From: Zea mays
Lineage: Eukaryota; Streptophyta; Magnoliopsida; Poales; Poaceae
DNA: 64,000 nt
NCBI RefSeq assembly: GCF_902167145.1
Contig: NC_050098.1
Coordinates: forward strand, 35,582,501 to 35,646,500
Direction: 5' to 3'
A program made the translations under genes and the position numbers. The notes under the pieces were generated by a model that was given only the letters and a program-made list of their open reading frames with translations, made no database searches and had not been told where the DNA came from. How positions within the stretch are numbered: position 1 is the first letter of the stretch; the number at the start of each line of letters is the position of its first letter. Below are positions 1 through 11,424 of this stretch, piece after piece.

Positions 1-1193
1 CATCGCTGGAGGATGCCTGAGGGGCTGCGGTGGTAGAGCTCCTTCCCATCTCCCAGCAAGACGAACGACTTGGCGCGTCGCGCCAACCGCCGAGCTCCGG
101 CTCGGTGGAGATATTGCAGGTACGGGGTCTGCCAGTTTTGATTAGGCGTGACCCCGCTTCGCTCCTCCTCGACGCGCAGTGCCTCACCCTCGGGGGCCGA
201 GGGTACCTCGGGCTGAACCGAGGATGCCTCGGGCCGAGCCGAGGGTGCCTCGGGCTGGGCCGAGGGTGCTTCGGGCTCGGGCGTGTCGTCGATCTTGACG
301 GAGGGTTGATGCAGGTCTCGGGAGAAGACGTCGGGGGGAACCGTTGTTCGCCCCGAGGCTATTTTAGCCAGCTCGTCCGCAGTCTCGTTGTAGCGCCAGG
401 CGATGTGGTTGAGCTCGAGCTCGTAGAACTTGTCTTCCAGGCGCCGAACCTCATCGCAGTAAGCCTCCATCTTCGGGTCGCGGCAGTGGGAGTTCTTCAT
501 GACTTGGTCGATGACGAGCTGCGAGTCACCGCGAGCGTCGAGGCGTCGGACCCCTAGCTCGATGGCGATCCGCAACCCGTTGACCAGAGCCTCATACTCG
601 GCCACATTGTTGGACGCCGGGAAATGGAGGCGCAGCACGTAGCGTAGGTGCTTCCCGAGGGGCGAGATGAAGAGTAGGCATGCGCCGGCTCCTGTCTTCA
701 TCAGCGACCCGTCGAAGAACATGGTCCAGAGTTCCGGCTGGATCGGAGCGGTTGGGAGCTGGGTGTCGACCCATTCAGCCACGAAGTCCGCCAAGACCTG
801 GGACTTGATGGCCTTCCGAGGGGCGAACGAGATTGTTTCGCCCATGATTTCCACCGCCCATTTTGCGATTCTACCCGAGGCCTCTCGACACTGGATGATC
901 TCCCCCAGGGGGAAGGATGACACCACAGTTACCGGATGAGACTAGAAGTAGTGTCGCAACTTCCGCCGCGTCAGGATCACCGCGTACAGCAGCTTCTGAA
1001 CTTGTGGGTAGCGGGTTTTGGTCTCGGACAGTACCTCGCTGATGAAGTAGACTGGCCTCTGGACGGGCAATGTATGCCCCTCTTCTCGTCTCTCAACCAC
1101 AATCGCGGCGCTAACCACCTGAGTGGTCGCGGCGACGTAGATCAAGAGGGCTTCTCCGGCAGCTGGGGGTACCAAGATAGGCGCATTCGTGAG
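1..1193 (-). pseudogene. RNase H domains and integrase N-terminus of gypsy copy A (partial)
   Basis: The minus strand from 1193 encodes the end of the RT-linked RNase H (ending [10 protein letters not shown]), then a TAG near 940 where copy C has GAG. After that comes a second RNase H-like domain with FFDGSLMKTGAG, the acidic AEYEAL segment and RGDSQLV. A proline-rich linker follows, built of short E-A/V-P-S repeats (about 190-290), and then the first residues of the integrase region at the window edge. The second RNase H agrees with the additional RNase H known in Tat-lineage gypsy elements. Copy C has more of the linker repeats. The domain is inactive as it stands because of the stop and the loss of the rest of the element from view. 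Confidence 0.85.
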
Positions 1194-4100
1194 TGTCACA
1201 CCCGGTTTTGGAAGGTAAACCGAATGCGAACCATGTACGTGCCAGGATCAGAAATTCACGTACACGGCGATTACATAAATGACTCATCATAGCACAATGC
1301 TTCGAATAACAATAAAGATAAGTAATAATATGAAAGACTAGAGTCATTTACATAATATAATCAAAGTACACAGAATAGAAACGTAGCCAACGTAAATAAA
1401 CCCACCACAGGCAGCTGACTGGGGGTGGTCGCTAGCCTAATCCTCGAACTCGTCGAAGTCCTGGAACTCCTGGAGATCCGCCTCGACGCCTTCTCCTTTA
1501 CCTGAGCATAGATTGCACCAAAGGCAACCTGGTGTTTTGTGAAAGCAAGGGTGAGTACACATCAACGTACTCAGCAAATGTCCCGTTTGGCTGAGGTGGA
1601 CTAGCTTTATGTGGGGTTAAGGTCAAAGCAGTTGCTTTTAGTTGGTCAAGTATTTATTATTAGTGGAAGCCAAGTTTTAGTAATAACCAACCCGTGAATC
1701 ATTTCCTCATCGAGGAACATCATTATTATCATCGAACCAAAACCATAAATAGAACCATTGTATCTAAGATCATCTGTATCTCTAATCAAAGAGGATCCCA
1801 AGGCCGCTCATAACCGTGAGCACGGCTGATATATCAGTTTCATTACCCTCTGCAGAGGTTGCACACTTTACCCATGAGCCGTGATTTCCGTTTTGCCCGG
1901 GGATCATGACTCCCCATTGATCACTTCCTAGGTGGTCCGGCAGGGTATCACTACGTAGCTTTTACAAAGATTCCCTAGAGGTCATAGCCGCCCGTTAGGT
2001 TTCTCCAGTTTGATAAACACAGTACCTCTCCCCGAAGAGGGGTGACTAACAAAAGCAAAACGAAAGAACCTCGGCACCCAGCCTCGGCAGAGCAAGCACT
2101 GTGCCTGGACCCCATTGACGGCACGACGGCGAAGCAACTACACCTCTAGTTCCTCTAATTAATTAGCTAAGGGCGCCCCATTTCACCCTCATGGTTGCAC
2201 TATTATCCCGGGTGGTCTCTCAACGAACAGGTCCTTACGGAGAGGTACTCGGGAAACAGCCCGAGTCCCCTAAAATATCACAAGATCATCGGGACAGCAT
2301 CATCGTATCATAAATATTCACATCATGTTCGTTGATTAAGTTAAAGCAATAGCATAAAACTAACCATAGTAACCCAATAGGTAATCAAGTAAAAGGTAAA
2401 TACAAAGCTAGTCAATCTTTAGGTTTCAATTAAGTAATGTGGGACAGTGTATTATAAGTGAAAGGGACATAATGGGTCAGAGGACACTTGCCTTCACCAA
2501 ACAGATGCTCAGAATCTTCAATCTCGTAAAGCTCGAGGAGTTTGATCACTTGGTCGACGAAGCTTGACTGTCGATTCCTTGAAGCTTGGAGATGGATCGC
2601 ATTCTAATCGCAACGTGAAGCGAAGACGAACAAACATAAGCAAGCAAACACATATATGCATAAGAACATTACACCATACAAATACAAACATAATAAAACA
2701 TGCAAAACGAAATAGAGCGTGTTACTACGGTCACGCAAGGAAAAAGAAACGCGATTGTTAGGGCTACGGTCGAGAAGTCATCGTATTTACACTAAATAAG
2801 TATTAATCGACATAATCATATTAATTATAACTACTATTTAGTTTCGATTAATCTGCTACACTAACAGATGTCAGTTAAGTAAGTAATTTAATTAACACGA
2901 GAGATTCTAAACGGGGCGAAATTAACGACACACGACAAGATGCGCGACGTGCAAAATTAATGCGCGAATGACGCACAGCCACACGCGACATAGCACGCTG
3001 ACGACACACGAAACAGTGCGCGCGATCAGCAGGAACGACGCGTGAACCAGCACGTCACCACGCGCGGAACAGCACGCGCGACGGCGAGAAATAACTAAAT
3101 AGAGAATTCGTTTATATAAACAAGTATTAGTTCGAAAACATTTAAGTAGGCATAATTATATTAATATGTATTTATAAAGTGCATCTAAACTATAAATAAG
3201 TTCAATTAGATTGCTACTTTAATAACTGTCAGATAAGTAGATGACCAATTAATTAATATTAGAATGTGCATGATGATAAAGTAATGTTACCTAATATGTC
3301 GTTAATATAGCTTTTACGAAGCTAACATAAAAGAAATAAGTCGAAACGGATTTTCAACACAAATATATTGGATATTTAATGGTTCGCGGAATTTAAACGA
3401 GGTGGCACGCGACAACGCGCGTGAACCGCATGTGAACAGCAACAACGACACATGCAGATAGCACGAGCGGTCCGCGCGACAACTCGCGGGTATTACGCAT
3501 ACTACAGTGGAAGACATGAACTCGCAAACGCTACAGCGAGGCGACGACGTGCGCGAACAACACGACAAGCGGGAAATCATTAACAATATTGTGTTTAGAA
3601 TGAAGACATGTTAAACAAATATAAACATTTCAGTTGACATAAATCATGTTAACGTCCATTTATACTTGCGCAAATTAAAACTATATATTAGTTTTAATTA
3701 GATCACTACTTTAATAGCCATCAGATAAACAACAATTAATTAATTAGTTAAAACACGCATCCCGATAAAATAATAGTGTTAACTCGTCGGTGACATTATT
3801 ATGAAGCTAATGCAAATTGAACGAAGGGAATCAGATTTATAACTCGACATATATTAATTATTTAGTACTTTACGGAATTTAATCGACATGGCTAATTATT
3901 ATTGGCTAGAGGCTGGCCACACATATGGTCACACGAAACACAGCTATAGAAGATCCCAAGCTTAGGATCACATGTGGCTAGCTTCTTCCTTTCTCTCCTC
4001 ACGATGGATCACAAATGAAAAACTCCCTCGCCAGCAGCATGGAGGGGAGAAGGGAGGCCGACCTGGGCACTAATGGAACAAGAAATCGGCCACCAGGGGA

Positions 4101-5247
4101 TCTCGCCGGGAGCCTTGGACCACCGCGCTAACAGGAGAGGCAAACACCGCAGGGGCCAGCACGGCGTGGTGAGCAGCCGCACGGAGAATGCAGCCGCGTA
4201 CAAACGCACCTACAGGGGCCTGCGTAGGGACAGCTCGACCGCGCGAGGGAGCAGTGCGAGGGCGCGCGGGGCCTGCACGCCGGGGTGCTGGGGTCGCCCG
4301 CGTCGCGCTGGGTGAGACGCGCAGGCTGCCGCGCGCTGGCCGTCGCGCTGGGCCAGCCGCGGGCTGGCCGCGCCCGGACGCCGCGCCCGAGGACGTCGGG
4401 CCTGGCCACACCGCGCCGCCGACCGAGGAAAAATAGAGGGAGCACGCAGGGGAGGCAGCCATGGATTGAAGACGCCCTGTCGCAGGGGACATGGCCACGG
4501 CACATCGGCTTGATTGGAAAAAAAAGGGAGCACGCAGAGGAGGGAGAGAGGGAGAGGGCTCACCTACGCACGCAAGAAGACCAATAACCGCCTGGATGGG
4601 ATGCCTGGTCCTGCGCGATTTGGATCTGGGGAGGGAGACGAGGGGTTATGCGACGATGGGGCGTTGTGTATATATAGAAACGAGATTGCGTGGGAGGTGG
4701 TTGCCGAATTCGTCGCAGAATCGCGTCACGACCGGGCGCGAGAGAGAAGGTTGTGAGCACGACGAGGGTAGACACAAGCAGCACGACGTTTGCGAGGAAA
4801 GACATTTTAACGATCCCGTGAAAAGGACACGAGATCTGGAACAGACTCGACGAGAGGAAAATATATATACATATATTATCGAGTTTCCAGAATTTTATAG
4901 TTTTCGCAAATACTAAATTTTAAGTATTTAATTAATATTAGAAAAACTAAAATTCATATTTAATACTCGAAAAACGTTCCAAAGATTCCAGAAGTTCACG
5001 AAAATATTTGTGAGATAATTCAACGTGTTTCGAGAAATCTTAGCACTCACAAACACTATGCAATGGCATGAATGCAACAATCGAAGCTTTTTAAGATTTT
5101 ATTTTACTAAGCTTAAAACTTATATATATATAATAATTCTCCATTATTTAGGAAAAAGAGAAGGAAAGCGAAGAACCGAGAGAGTAACACCTGAATTTGG
5201 TGGATATTGGAAAAGAAATTTTATACCCCCAAATTCAGGGTGTTACA
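1194..5247 (-). mobile_element. Solo-LTR-like insertion in gypsy copy A
   Basis: The segment begins TGTCACACCC, ends GGGTGTTACA and is flanked by identical 5-bp duplications gtgag (1189-1193 and 5248-5252). It lies precisely inside the RT-RNase H coding region of copy A, whose reading continues across it. No gag or pol homology is visible inside. The middle is AT-rich with islands rich in GCGCG and ACGCG words, and a GC-rich part lies at 4000-4800. A TATATATA box at about 4667-4676 lies far from the TG end, as expected for the U3/R boundary of a very long LTR. The plain reading is a solo LTR left by LTR-LTR recombination of a long-LTR gypsy element (Tekay/Prem1-like sizes are known in maize). 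Orientation minus is inferred from the TGTAACACCC end. A non-autonomous element without a coding region is the alternative. Confidence 0.65.
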
Positions 5248-5252
5248 GTGAG

Positions 5253-6221
5253 GAGCGCCTTCAGGTTCCCAAGGGCTTCTTCGGCCTCAGGAGTCCAAGT
5301 GAAGCACTCGGCCTTCCTTAAGAGGCGGTACAGAGGCAGACCTCTTTCGCCGAGGCGTGAGATGAAACGGCTCAGAGCAGCAAGACATCCCATGACCCTT
5401 TGTACGCCCTTCAAGTCCTTGATGGGCCCCATGCTGGTGATGGCTGCGATCTTCTCCGGGTTGGCTTCGATGCCCCGCTCGGAGACGATGAACCCCAAGA
5501 GCATGCCTCGGGGTACCCCAAAGACACACTTTTCGGGATTGAGCTTCACGCCTTTCGCCTTGAGACATCGGAATGTCACTTCAAGGTCGGAGAGGAGGTC
5601 GGAGGCTTTCCCCGTCTTGACTACGATGTCATCGACGTAGGCCTCGACCGCCCGGCCAATGTGTTCGTCGAACACATGGTTCATGCACCGCTGGTACGTC
5701 GCACCGGCATTCCTCAAGCCGAACGGCATGGTGACATAGCAGTACATGCCGAAGGGCGTGATGAAAGAAGTCGCGAGCTGGTCGGACTCCTTCATCCTGA
5801 TTTGGTGATACCCTGAGTAGGCATCGAGGAAAGACAGGGTTTCGCACCCAGCAGTGGAATCCACGATTTGATCGATGCGAGGCAGAGGGTAGGGAACCTT
5901 TGGACATGCTTTGTTTAGACCAGTGTAGTCTACACACATCCGCCATTTCCCTCCTTTCTTTCTCACAAGCACAGGGTTGGCAAGCCATTCGGGATGGAAT
6001 ACCTCTTTGATGAACCCTGCCGCCATTAGCTTGTGGATCTCCTCGCCTATGGCTCTGCGCTTTTCTTCGTCGAATCGGCGCAGAGGCTGCTTGACGGGTC
6101 GGGCTCCGGCTCGGATATCCAACGAGTGCTCGGCGACATCCCTCGGTATGCCGGGCATGTCCGAGGGACTCCATGCGAAGACGTCGGCGTTCGCGCGGAG
6201 AAAGTCGACGAGCACTGTTTC
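5253..6221 (-). pseudogene. Reverse transcriptase of gypsy copy A
   Basis: The minus strand encodes a gypsy RT starting just after the amber codon at 6222-6224. Visible in order are the VRKKGGKWRMCVDYTGLN block, SFLDAYSGYHQI, the MPFGLRNAGATYQR block and the catalytic YVDDIVVK box. The thumb region ends at LKALLT, where the inserted element at 1194-5247 cuts the frame. The copy reads through without other stops in this stretch, unlike its neighbours gag and RNase H. It would copy the element RNA into cDNA in the virus-like particle. It is scored as a pseudogene because it is separated from its RNase H by a 4-kb insertion. Confidence 0.88.
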
Positions 6222-9200
6222 CTATTTGGGATCGAGCTCGGAGCCGATCCGGACTTGCTTGGAGGCGTCGCCGCTGGGGTCGAGGGGGACGGACTTAACC
6301 GTCTCCGCTGGCTCGAAGTTGCCGGCATGACGCTTCACTTCAGGCACCTCCTTAGATAGGCTCTCCAGGTCGGCGATGAGGGCCTCGGATTCGGCGAGGG
6401 CCTCGGCGTACTCCACGCACTCGACGTCGCATTCGAACGCGTGTCGGTACGTGGGGCCGACGGTGATGACCCCGTTGGGGCCCGGCATCTTGAGCTTGAG
6501 GTAGGTGTAGTTGGGGATGGCCATGAACTTCGCGTAGCATGGCCTCCCCAGTACCGCGTGGTAGGTTCCTCGGAACCCGACCACCTCGAACGTGAGGGTC
6601 TCCCTTCGGAAGTTGGAGGGTGCTCCGAAGCAGACGGGAAGGTCGAGTTGTCCGAGGGGCTGGACGCGCTTCCCGGGGATGATCCCGTGGAAAGGCGCAG
6701 CGCCTGCCCGGACCGAGGACAGATCAACACGCAAAAGCCCGAGGGTCTCGGCGTAGATGATGTTGAGGCTGCTGCCTCCGTCCATGAGGACCTTGGTGAG
6801 CCTGACGTCGCCGATGACAGGGTCGACGACGAGCGGGTATTTCCCCGGGCTCGGCACGTGGTCGGGGTGGTCGGCTTGGTCGAAGGTGATGGGCTTGTCG
6901 GACCAGTCTAGGTAGACTGGCGCCGCCACCTTCACCGAACAGACCTCCCGACGCTCTTGCTTGCGGTGCCGAGCCGAGGCGTTCGCCGCTTGCCCACCGT
7001 AGATCATGAAGTAGTCGCGGACCTCGGGGAACTCTCCTGCCTGGTGATCTTCCTTCTTGTCGTCGTCGCGGGCCCTGCCACCCTCCGCGGGTGGCCCAGC
7101 CCTGTGGAAGTGGCGCCGAAGCATGACGCACTCCTCAAGGGTGTGCTTGACGGGCCCCTGGTGATAGGGGCACGGCTCCTTGAGCATCTTGTCGAAGAGG
7201 TTGGCACCTCCGGGGGGTTTCCGAGGGTTCTTGTACTCGGCGGCGGCGACAAGGTCCGCGTCGGCAGCGTCGCGTTTCGCTTGCGACTTCTTCTTGCCCT
7301 TCTTCTTGGCGCCGCGCTGAGTTGACGCCTCGGGGGCATCTTCCGGTGGGTGGCCCTGGGGCTGCTTGTCCTTCCGGAAGATAGCCTCAACCGCCTCCTG
7401 GCCAGAGGCGAACTTGGTGGCGATGTCCATCAGTTCGCTCGCCCTGGTGGGGGTCTTGCGACCCAGCTTGCTCACCAGGTCGCGGCAGGTGGTGCCGGCG
7501 AGGAACGCGCCGATGACATCTGAATCGGTGATGTTGGGCAGCTCGGTGCGCTGCTTCGAGAATCGCCGGATGTAGTCCCGGAGAGACTCTCCCGGCTGCT
7601 GCCGGCAGCTTCGGAGGTCCCAGGAGTTCCCAGGGCGCACGTACGTGCCTTGGAAATTGCCGGCGAAGGCCTAGACCAGGTCGTCCCAGTTGGAGATCTG
7701 CCCCGGAGGCAGGTGCTCCAACCAGGCGCGAGCGGTGTCGGAGAGGAACAGGGGGAGGTTGCGGATGATGAGGTTGTCATCGTCCGTTCCACCCAGTTGG
7801 CAGGCCAGCCGGTAGTCCGCGAGCCACAGTTCCGGTCTCGTCTCCCCCGAGTACTTTGTGATAGTAGTCGGGGGTCGGAACCGGGTCGGGAACGGCGCCC
7901 GGCGTATGGCGCGGCTGAAAACCTGCGGACCGGGTGGTTTGGGCGAGGGACTCCGATGCTCCCCGCTGTCGTAGCGCCCCCCCCCCCACGCCTGGGGTGG
8001 TAGCCTCGGCGCACCCTTTCGCCGAGGTGGGCTCGACGGTCGCGGTGATGGTGCTCGTAGCCGAGGCGACCCGGGGCCGCACGCGCTCTGTTGCGCGTGC
8101 GCCCGAGGTTGACCGAGGCTTCCCGCATGAATCGGGAAGTCGTGACGCGATGTTCCGAGGGGTACCCCTGCCTTCGGGAGGCGGAGCTTTCGGCCCGTCG
8201 GACCGCGACGTCCTACAGGAGGTTCTTGAGCTCTCCCTGGATTCGCCGTCCCTCGGTGGTTGACGGCTCCGGCATCGCGCAGAGGAGCATTGCCGCTGCA
8301 GCCAGGTTCTGGCCGACTCCACTGGAAGCGGACGGCGACCTCATCCTGGCATCGTCAGCGATGCGGTGCTGGAAGCCCTGGGGTAGATGACGCATTTCCC
8401 CAGCCGGAGGCTGGCCCGCCCATTCCTGCCCGACGTCCCGGCGGATCGGCTCAAGTGCTCCTGCTCCCTCGTCGAGCCTGGCCGGCACCCCGCGGATTTG
8501 CTCGAGCTGTGGGTCATGACCCCCCGCCTGAACGGGGACCACTGCTAGCTCCCGTAGGATGTCAACGCGAGGCACAGGCCTAGGGAGATCACCGTTCTCC
8601 GGCATACCAAGATGGTTGCCTTCGGAGGGACCCCCTAGATCGACGTGGAAACATTCGCGACTCGGGCCGCAGTCCTCGTCGCCGAGGCTGCGGCTACCGT
8701 CGGAACAGTCGGAAAGGCAGTAGTCGCATGCGGTCATGAAGTCCCGCATGGCACCAGGGTTGCCAAGTCCAGAGAAATCCCAACAGAAGTCGGGCACGTC
8801 GTCTTCCTCGGACCCAGAGGGCCCGTAGGTCGAGACGTCCGTCAGCCGGTCCCAAGGTGACCGCATACGAAACCCCAGAGGGTTTGGACTCGCCTCTACG
8901 AGGGCGCCCGCCAAAGCGAAGTCGCTTGGCGGGTCGAGGCTGAATCCAAGGGGCATGAGATGAGAATCGGTCGGTACCTCTTGGTCGACGGGCGGTGATG
9001 ACATCACGTCAGGGACTGACTGCACCGCTGTCTCTGGTACGAGGGTGATGCCCAGTAAGCCTTTCGCGAGCGTGCTGGCGTCGTCCGTTTGCTTGGAATC
9101 GGCGCGTTGCGGGGAGACGGCGCTCGTCTTCGTCTCAAACGCGAGGTCGATGCCCGGCGCACCCCCCGTTGAGGTGCCGGCGCTGTCGGCTCGCTCGACA

Positions 9201-9474
9201 GCCGATGAGGCGCTGCCTCCTGCTTGGCCTTGGTTGCCCCGCCTCCTCCTCCGTCGGCGGGGGAGAGGGCGGGGTGAGCTCGAAGGTTGTTCTTCCACCA
9301 CGCGGGGAAGACGTCGTCGATTCCGCCGCCGGCGGGCGGGCTGTCGGCCGCCATTGCTGCTGTCGCACGGCGGGGAAGGAGTATCATGTTGTAGCTGCCG
9401 TCGAGGGACATGAACTCAAGACTCCCGAAACGGAGCACCGTCCCGGGCTCGAGAGGTTGCTGGAGACTGCCCAT
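6222..9474 (-). pseudogene. gag-protease region of gypsy copy A (frameshifted)
   Basis: An ATG at 9472-9474, shortly after the primer-binding site, opens the gag reading (MGSLQQP...). Reading frame changes occur between about 9300 and 7640, so gag is broken. A further stop lies at about 7673, where copy C has a glutamine codon. The gag core includes the RPPTTITKYSGETRPELWL block and a conserved RDYIRRFSKQRTELPNITDSD block. From about 7640 one frame runs through the gag C-terminus into the aspartic protease (MDGGSSLNII) and stops at TAG 6222-6224, directly before the RT reading in the same frame. Copy C has a TAG at the same place. Confidence 0.85.
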
Positions 9475-9514
9475 CTGGAGCTTGACGGGAAGCTGTTCGT
9501 CAACACGCAACAGG

Positions 9515-9532
9515 CCCCTACCTGGCGCGCCA
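9515..9532 (-). other. Primer-binding site of gypsy copy A
   Basis: Minus-strand TGGCGCGCCAGGTAGGGG starts three bases inside the 5' LTR end. Its TGG is complementary to a tRNA CCA end. The same 18 bases follow the 5' LTR of copy C and the LTR at 62876. I cannot identify the tRNA with certainty. Confidence 0.8.
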
Positions 9533-9534
9533 AC

Positions 9535-11040
9535 TGTCGGCGTTTCGAGACCGGGGGGTCCCTGGGCCGACGAGTGAAATGTCGCCGCGTGCCCCAGCCC
9601 AGATGGGTCGGCGCGAGGCCGAGCGCGAAGGGGGGAGAAAGGTGGCCGGAGACGGGCGTGAGAGAGGTGGAAATCCCGCGGCCTTCGTGTTCGTCCCGCG
9701 CCCAGGTCGGGTGCGCTTGCAGTAGGGGGTTACAAGCGTCCACGCGGGAGAGAGAGCGAGCGGCCTTACGCGAGCGCCTGTCTCGTCCTCGTCCCCGCGC
9801 GGCCAACCCTCTCTAAGAGGGCCCTGGTCCTTCCTTTTATAGGCGCAAGGAGAGGATCCAGGTGTACAATGGGGGGTGTAGCAGAGTGCTACGTGTCTAG
9901 CGGAGGAGAGCTAGCGTCCTAAGTACACGCCATCGTGGCGGCCGGAGGGGTTTTGGCACCCGGTTCGTGTGGTGTCGTGGTCGTCGGAGGGGCGCCGGAG
10001 CCTGGAGGAAGGACAGCTGTCGGAGCTGTCGAGTCCTTGCTGACGTCCTCTTGCTTTCGTAAGGGGGCTGAGAGCCGCCGTCGTCACAGAGTGTGTGGGG
10101 CGCCATCATTGCCTATCTGGTGGAGCGAGCCAGATGGGACGCCGGTCTTGTTCCCTGTGGCCTGAGTCAGCTTGGGGTAGGGTGATGATGGCGCCTCCTG
10201 TTGACGTGGCTGGTCTGCGCCCTAGGTTGGGCGATGTGGAGGTTCCTCCGAGGTCGAGGTCGAGTCAGTCTTCCGTGGCCGAGGTCGAGTCCGAGCCCCT
10301 GGGTCGGGCGAGGCGGAGATCGTCAGCTGAGGCCAGGGCTGAGTCCGAGCCCTGGGTCGGGCGGAGCGGTGTTCGTCGTCTTCCGGGGCTGAGCCCAAGT
10401 CCGAGCCCTGGGTCGGGCGGAGCGAAGTTCGCCGTCTTCCGGGGCTTAGCCCGAGTCCGAGCCCTGGGTCGGGCGGAGCGGAGTTCGCCGTCTTCCGGGG
10501 CTTAGCCCGAGTCCGAGCCCTGGGTCGGGCAGAGCGAAGCTTCCTATGGTGCCTGAGGCCGGGCCTGACTGCCTGTCAGCCTCACTCTGTCAAGTGGCAC
10601 TGCAGTCGGTACGGCGCAGGCGGCGCTGTCCTTCTGTCAGGCCGGTCAGTGGAGCGGCGAAGTGACTGCGGTCACTTCGGCTCTGTCGACGGAAGGGCGC
10701 GCGTCAGGATAAAGGTGTCAGGCCACCTTTGCATTAAATGCTCCTTCGATTTGGTCGGTTAGCGCGGCGATTTGGTCAGGGTTGCTTCTTGGCGAAGACA
10801 GGGCCTCGGGCGAGCCGGAAGTATGTTCGTCGCTGGAGGGGGACCTCGGGCGAGGCGGAGATCCTCCGGGGTCGGCTGCCCTTGCCCGAGGCTAGGCTCG
10901 GGCGAGGCGTGATCGAGTCCCTCGAATGGACCGATCTCTAACTTAATCGCACCCATCAGGCCTATGCAGCTTTGTGCTGATGGGGGTTACTAGCTGAGAA
11001 TTAGAAGTCTTGAGGGTACCCCTAATTATGGTCCCCGACT
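9535..11040 (-). repeat. 5' LTR of gypsy copy A
   Basis: Homologous to the LTRs at 35363-36759 and 56019-57637. On the minus strand it starts GTCGGGGACCATAATTAGG and ends ACGCCGACA. Between about 10300 and 10540 it holds roughly four copies of a 56-bp tandem repeat with the GCCCGACCCAGGGCTCGGAC core. The length difference from the other LTRs (1397 and 1619 bp) is largely repeat number. No partner LTR is in view. Confidence 0.88.
9836..9842 (-). promoter_or_regulatory. TATA box in the LTR of gypsy copy A
   Basis: Minus-strand TATAAAA, preceded by TTGCGCC, at a position equivalent to 36453-36459 in copy C. It lies about 300 bp before the LTR end, as expected for a U3 promoter. Confidence 0.55.
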
Positions 11041-11140
11041 CATACATTCATTAAGTAACATATTCATTAAGTAACATATGAATATAGTTTACATATATGT
11101 ATATTTATTATCATTTAAATGAATGTGAACAGAAAAAAAG

Positions 11141-11196
11141 TAGGCTAGGAAGAACTATATTTTTGAAAGAACTATATTTTAGGACGGAGGGAGTAT
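11141..11196. repeat. Stowaway-type MITE fragment
   Basis: The stretch ends GGACGGAGGGAGTAT, the inverse of the CTCCCTCCGTCC terminus typical of Stowaway MITEs in grasses, followed by TA. Only one terminal repeat is present; the other end was probably lost when gypsy copy A inserted next to it. Confidence 0.5.
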
Positions 11197-11424
11197 CCTT
11201 TTTGTATAAGTGTGAACATCCGTGGGAAAGACCAACTATGGTTGTATATTTTATGCTTACTTGGCCAATACAAATACGAATGAACTAAGTTTAGTGTGTG
11301 GTCTTACTGCAGTCACAAGAAGAATAAGAAAAAATAGCATCTCTAGCTGCAACCGATTCACACAAAAGCATAATAGCAGTGTTGTGTTAGTGGTTAGCAG
11401 TGCAACTCAAGAAGCAAAGCAACA

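Larger units (their letters stand above)
1..11040 (-). mobile_element. Ty3/gypsy (Tat-lineage-like) LTR retrotransposon, copy A, truncated by the window edge
   Basis: Reading on the minus strand, a 5' LTR (9535-11040) is followed by a primer-binding site, gag-protease, RT, RNase H and the start of integrase, where the window begins. Order and sequence match the plus-strand copy at 35363-57637 closely, so both belong to one family. The element is interrupted by a separate insertion at 1194-5247; the RT-RNase H reading resumes on the other side after removal of one gtgag duplicate. The outer LTR end reads ...GTCCCCGACT on the plus strand, where the sister copies would give ...CCGACA, so the last base is mutated or lost. 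The partner TSD lies off-window. The reading frames carry stops and shifts, so the copy is inactive. Assignment to Tat rests on the extra RNase H after RT and the long post-integrase region seen in copy C. Confidence 0.9.

Noticed and set aside
4009..4587. Overlapping long readings on both strands in the GC-rich part of the 1194-5247 insertion
   Set aside because: High GC suppresses stops on all frames; sequences are Arg/Pro/Ala-rich with no domain, and the block lies in an LTR.
5400..8583. Plus-strand readings across the RT and gag of copy A
   Set aside because: They are antisense to clear gag-pol coding sequence and have no homology of their own.
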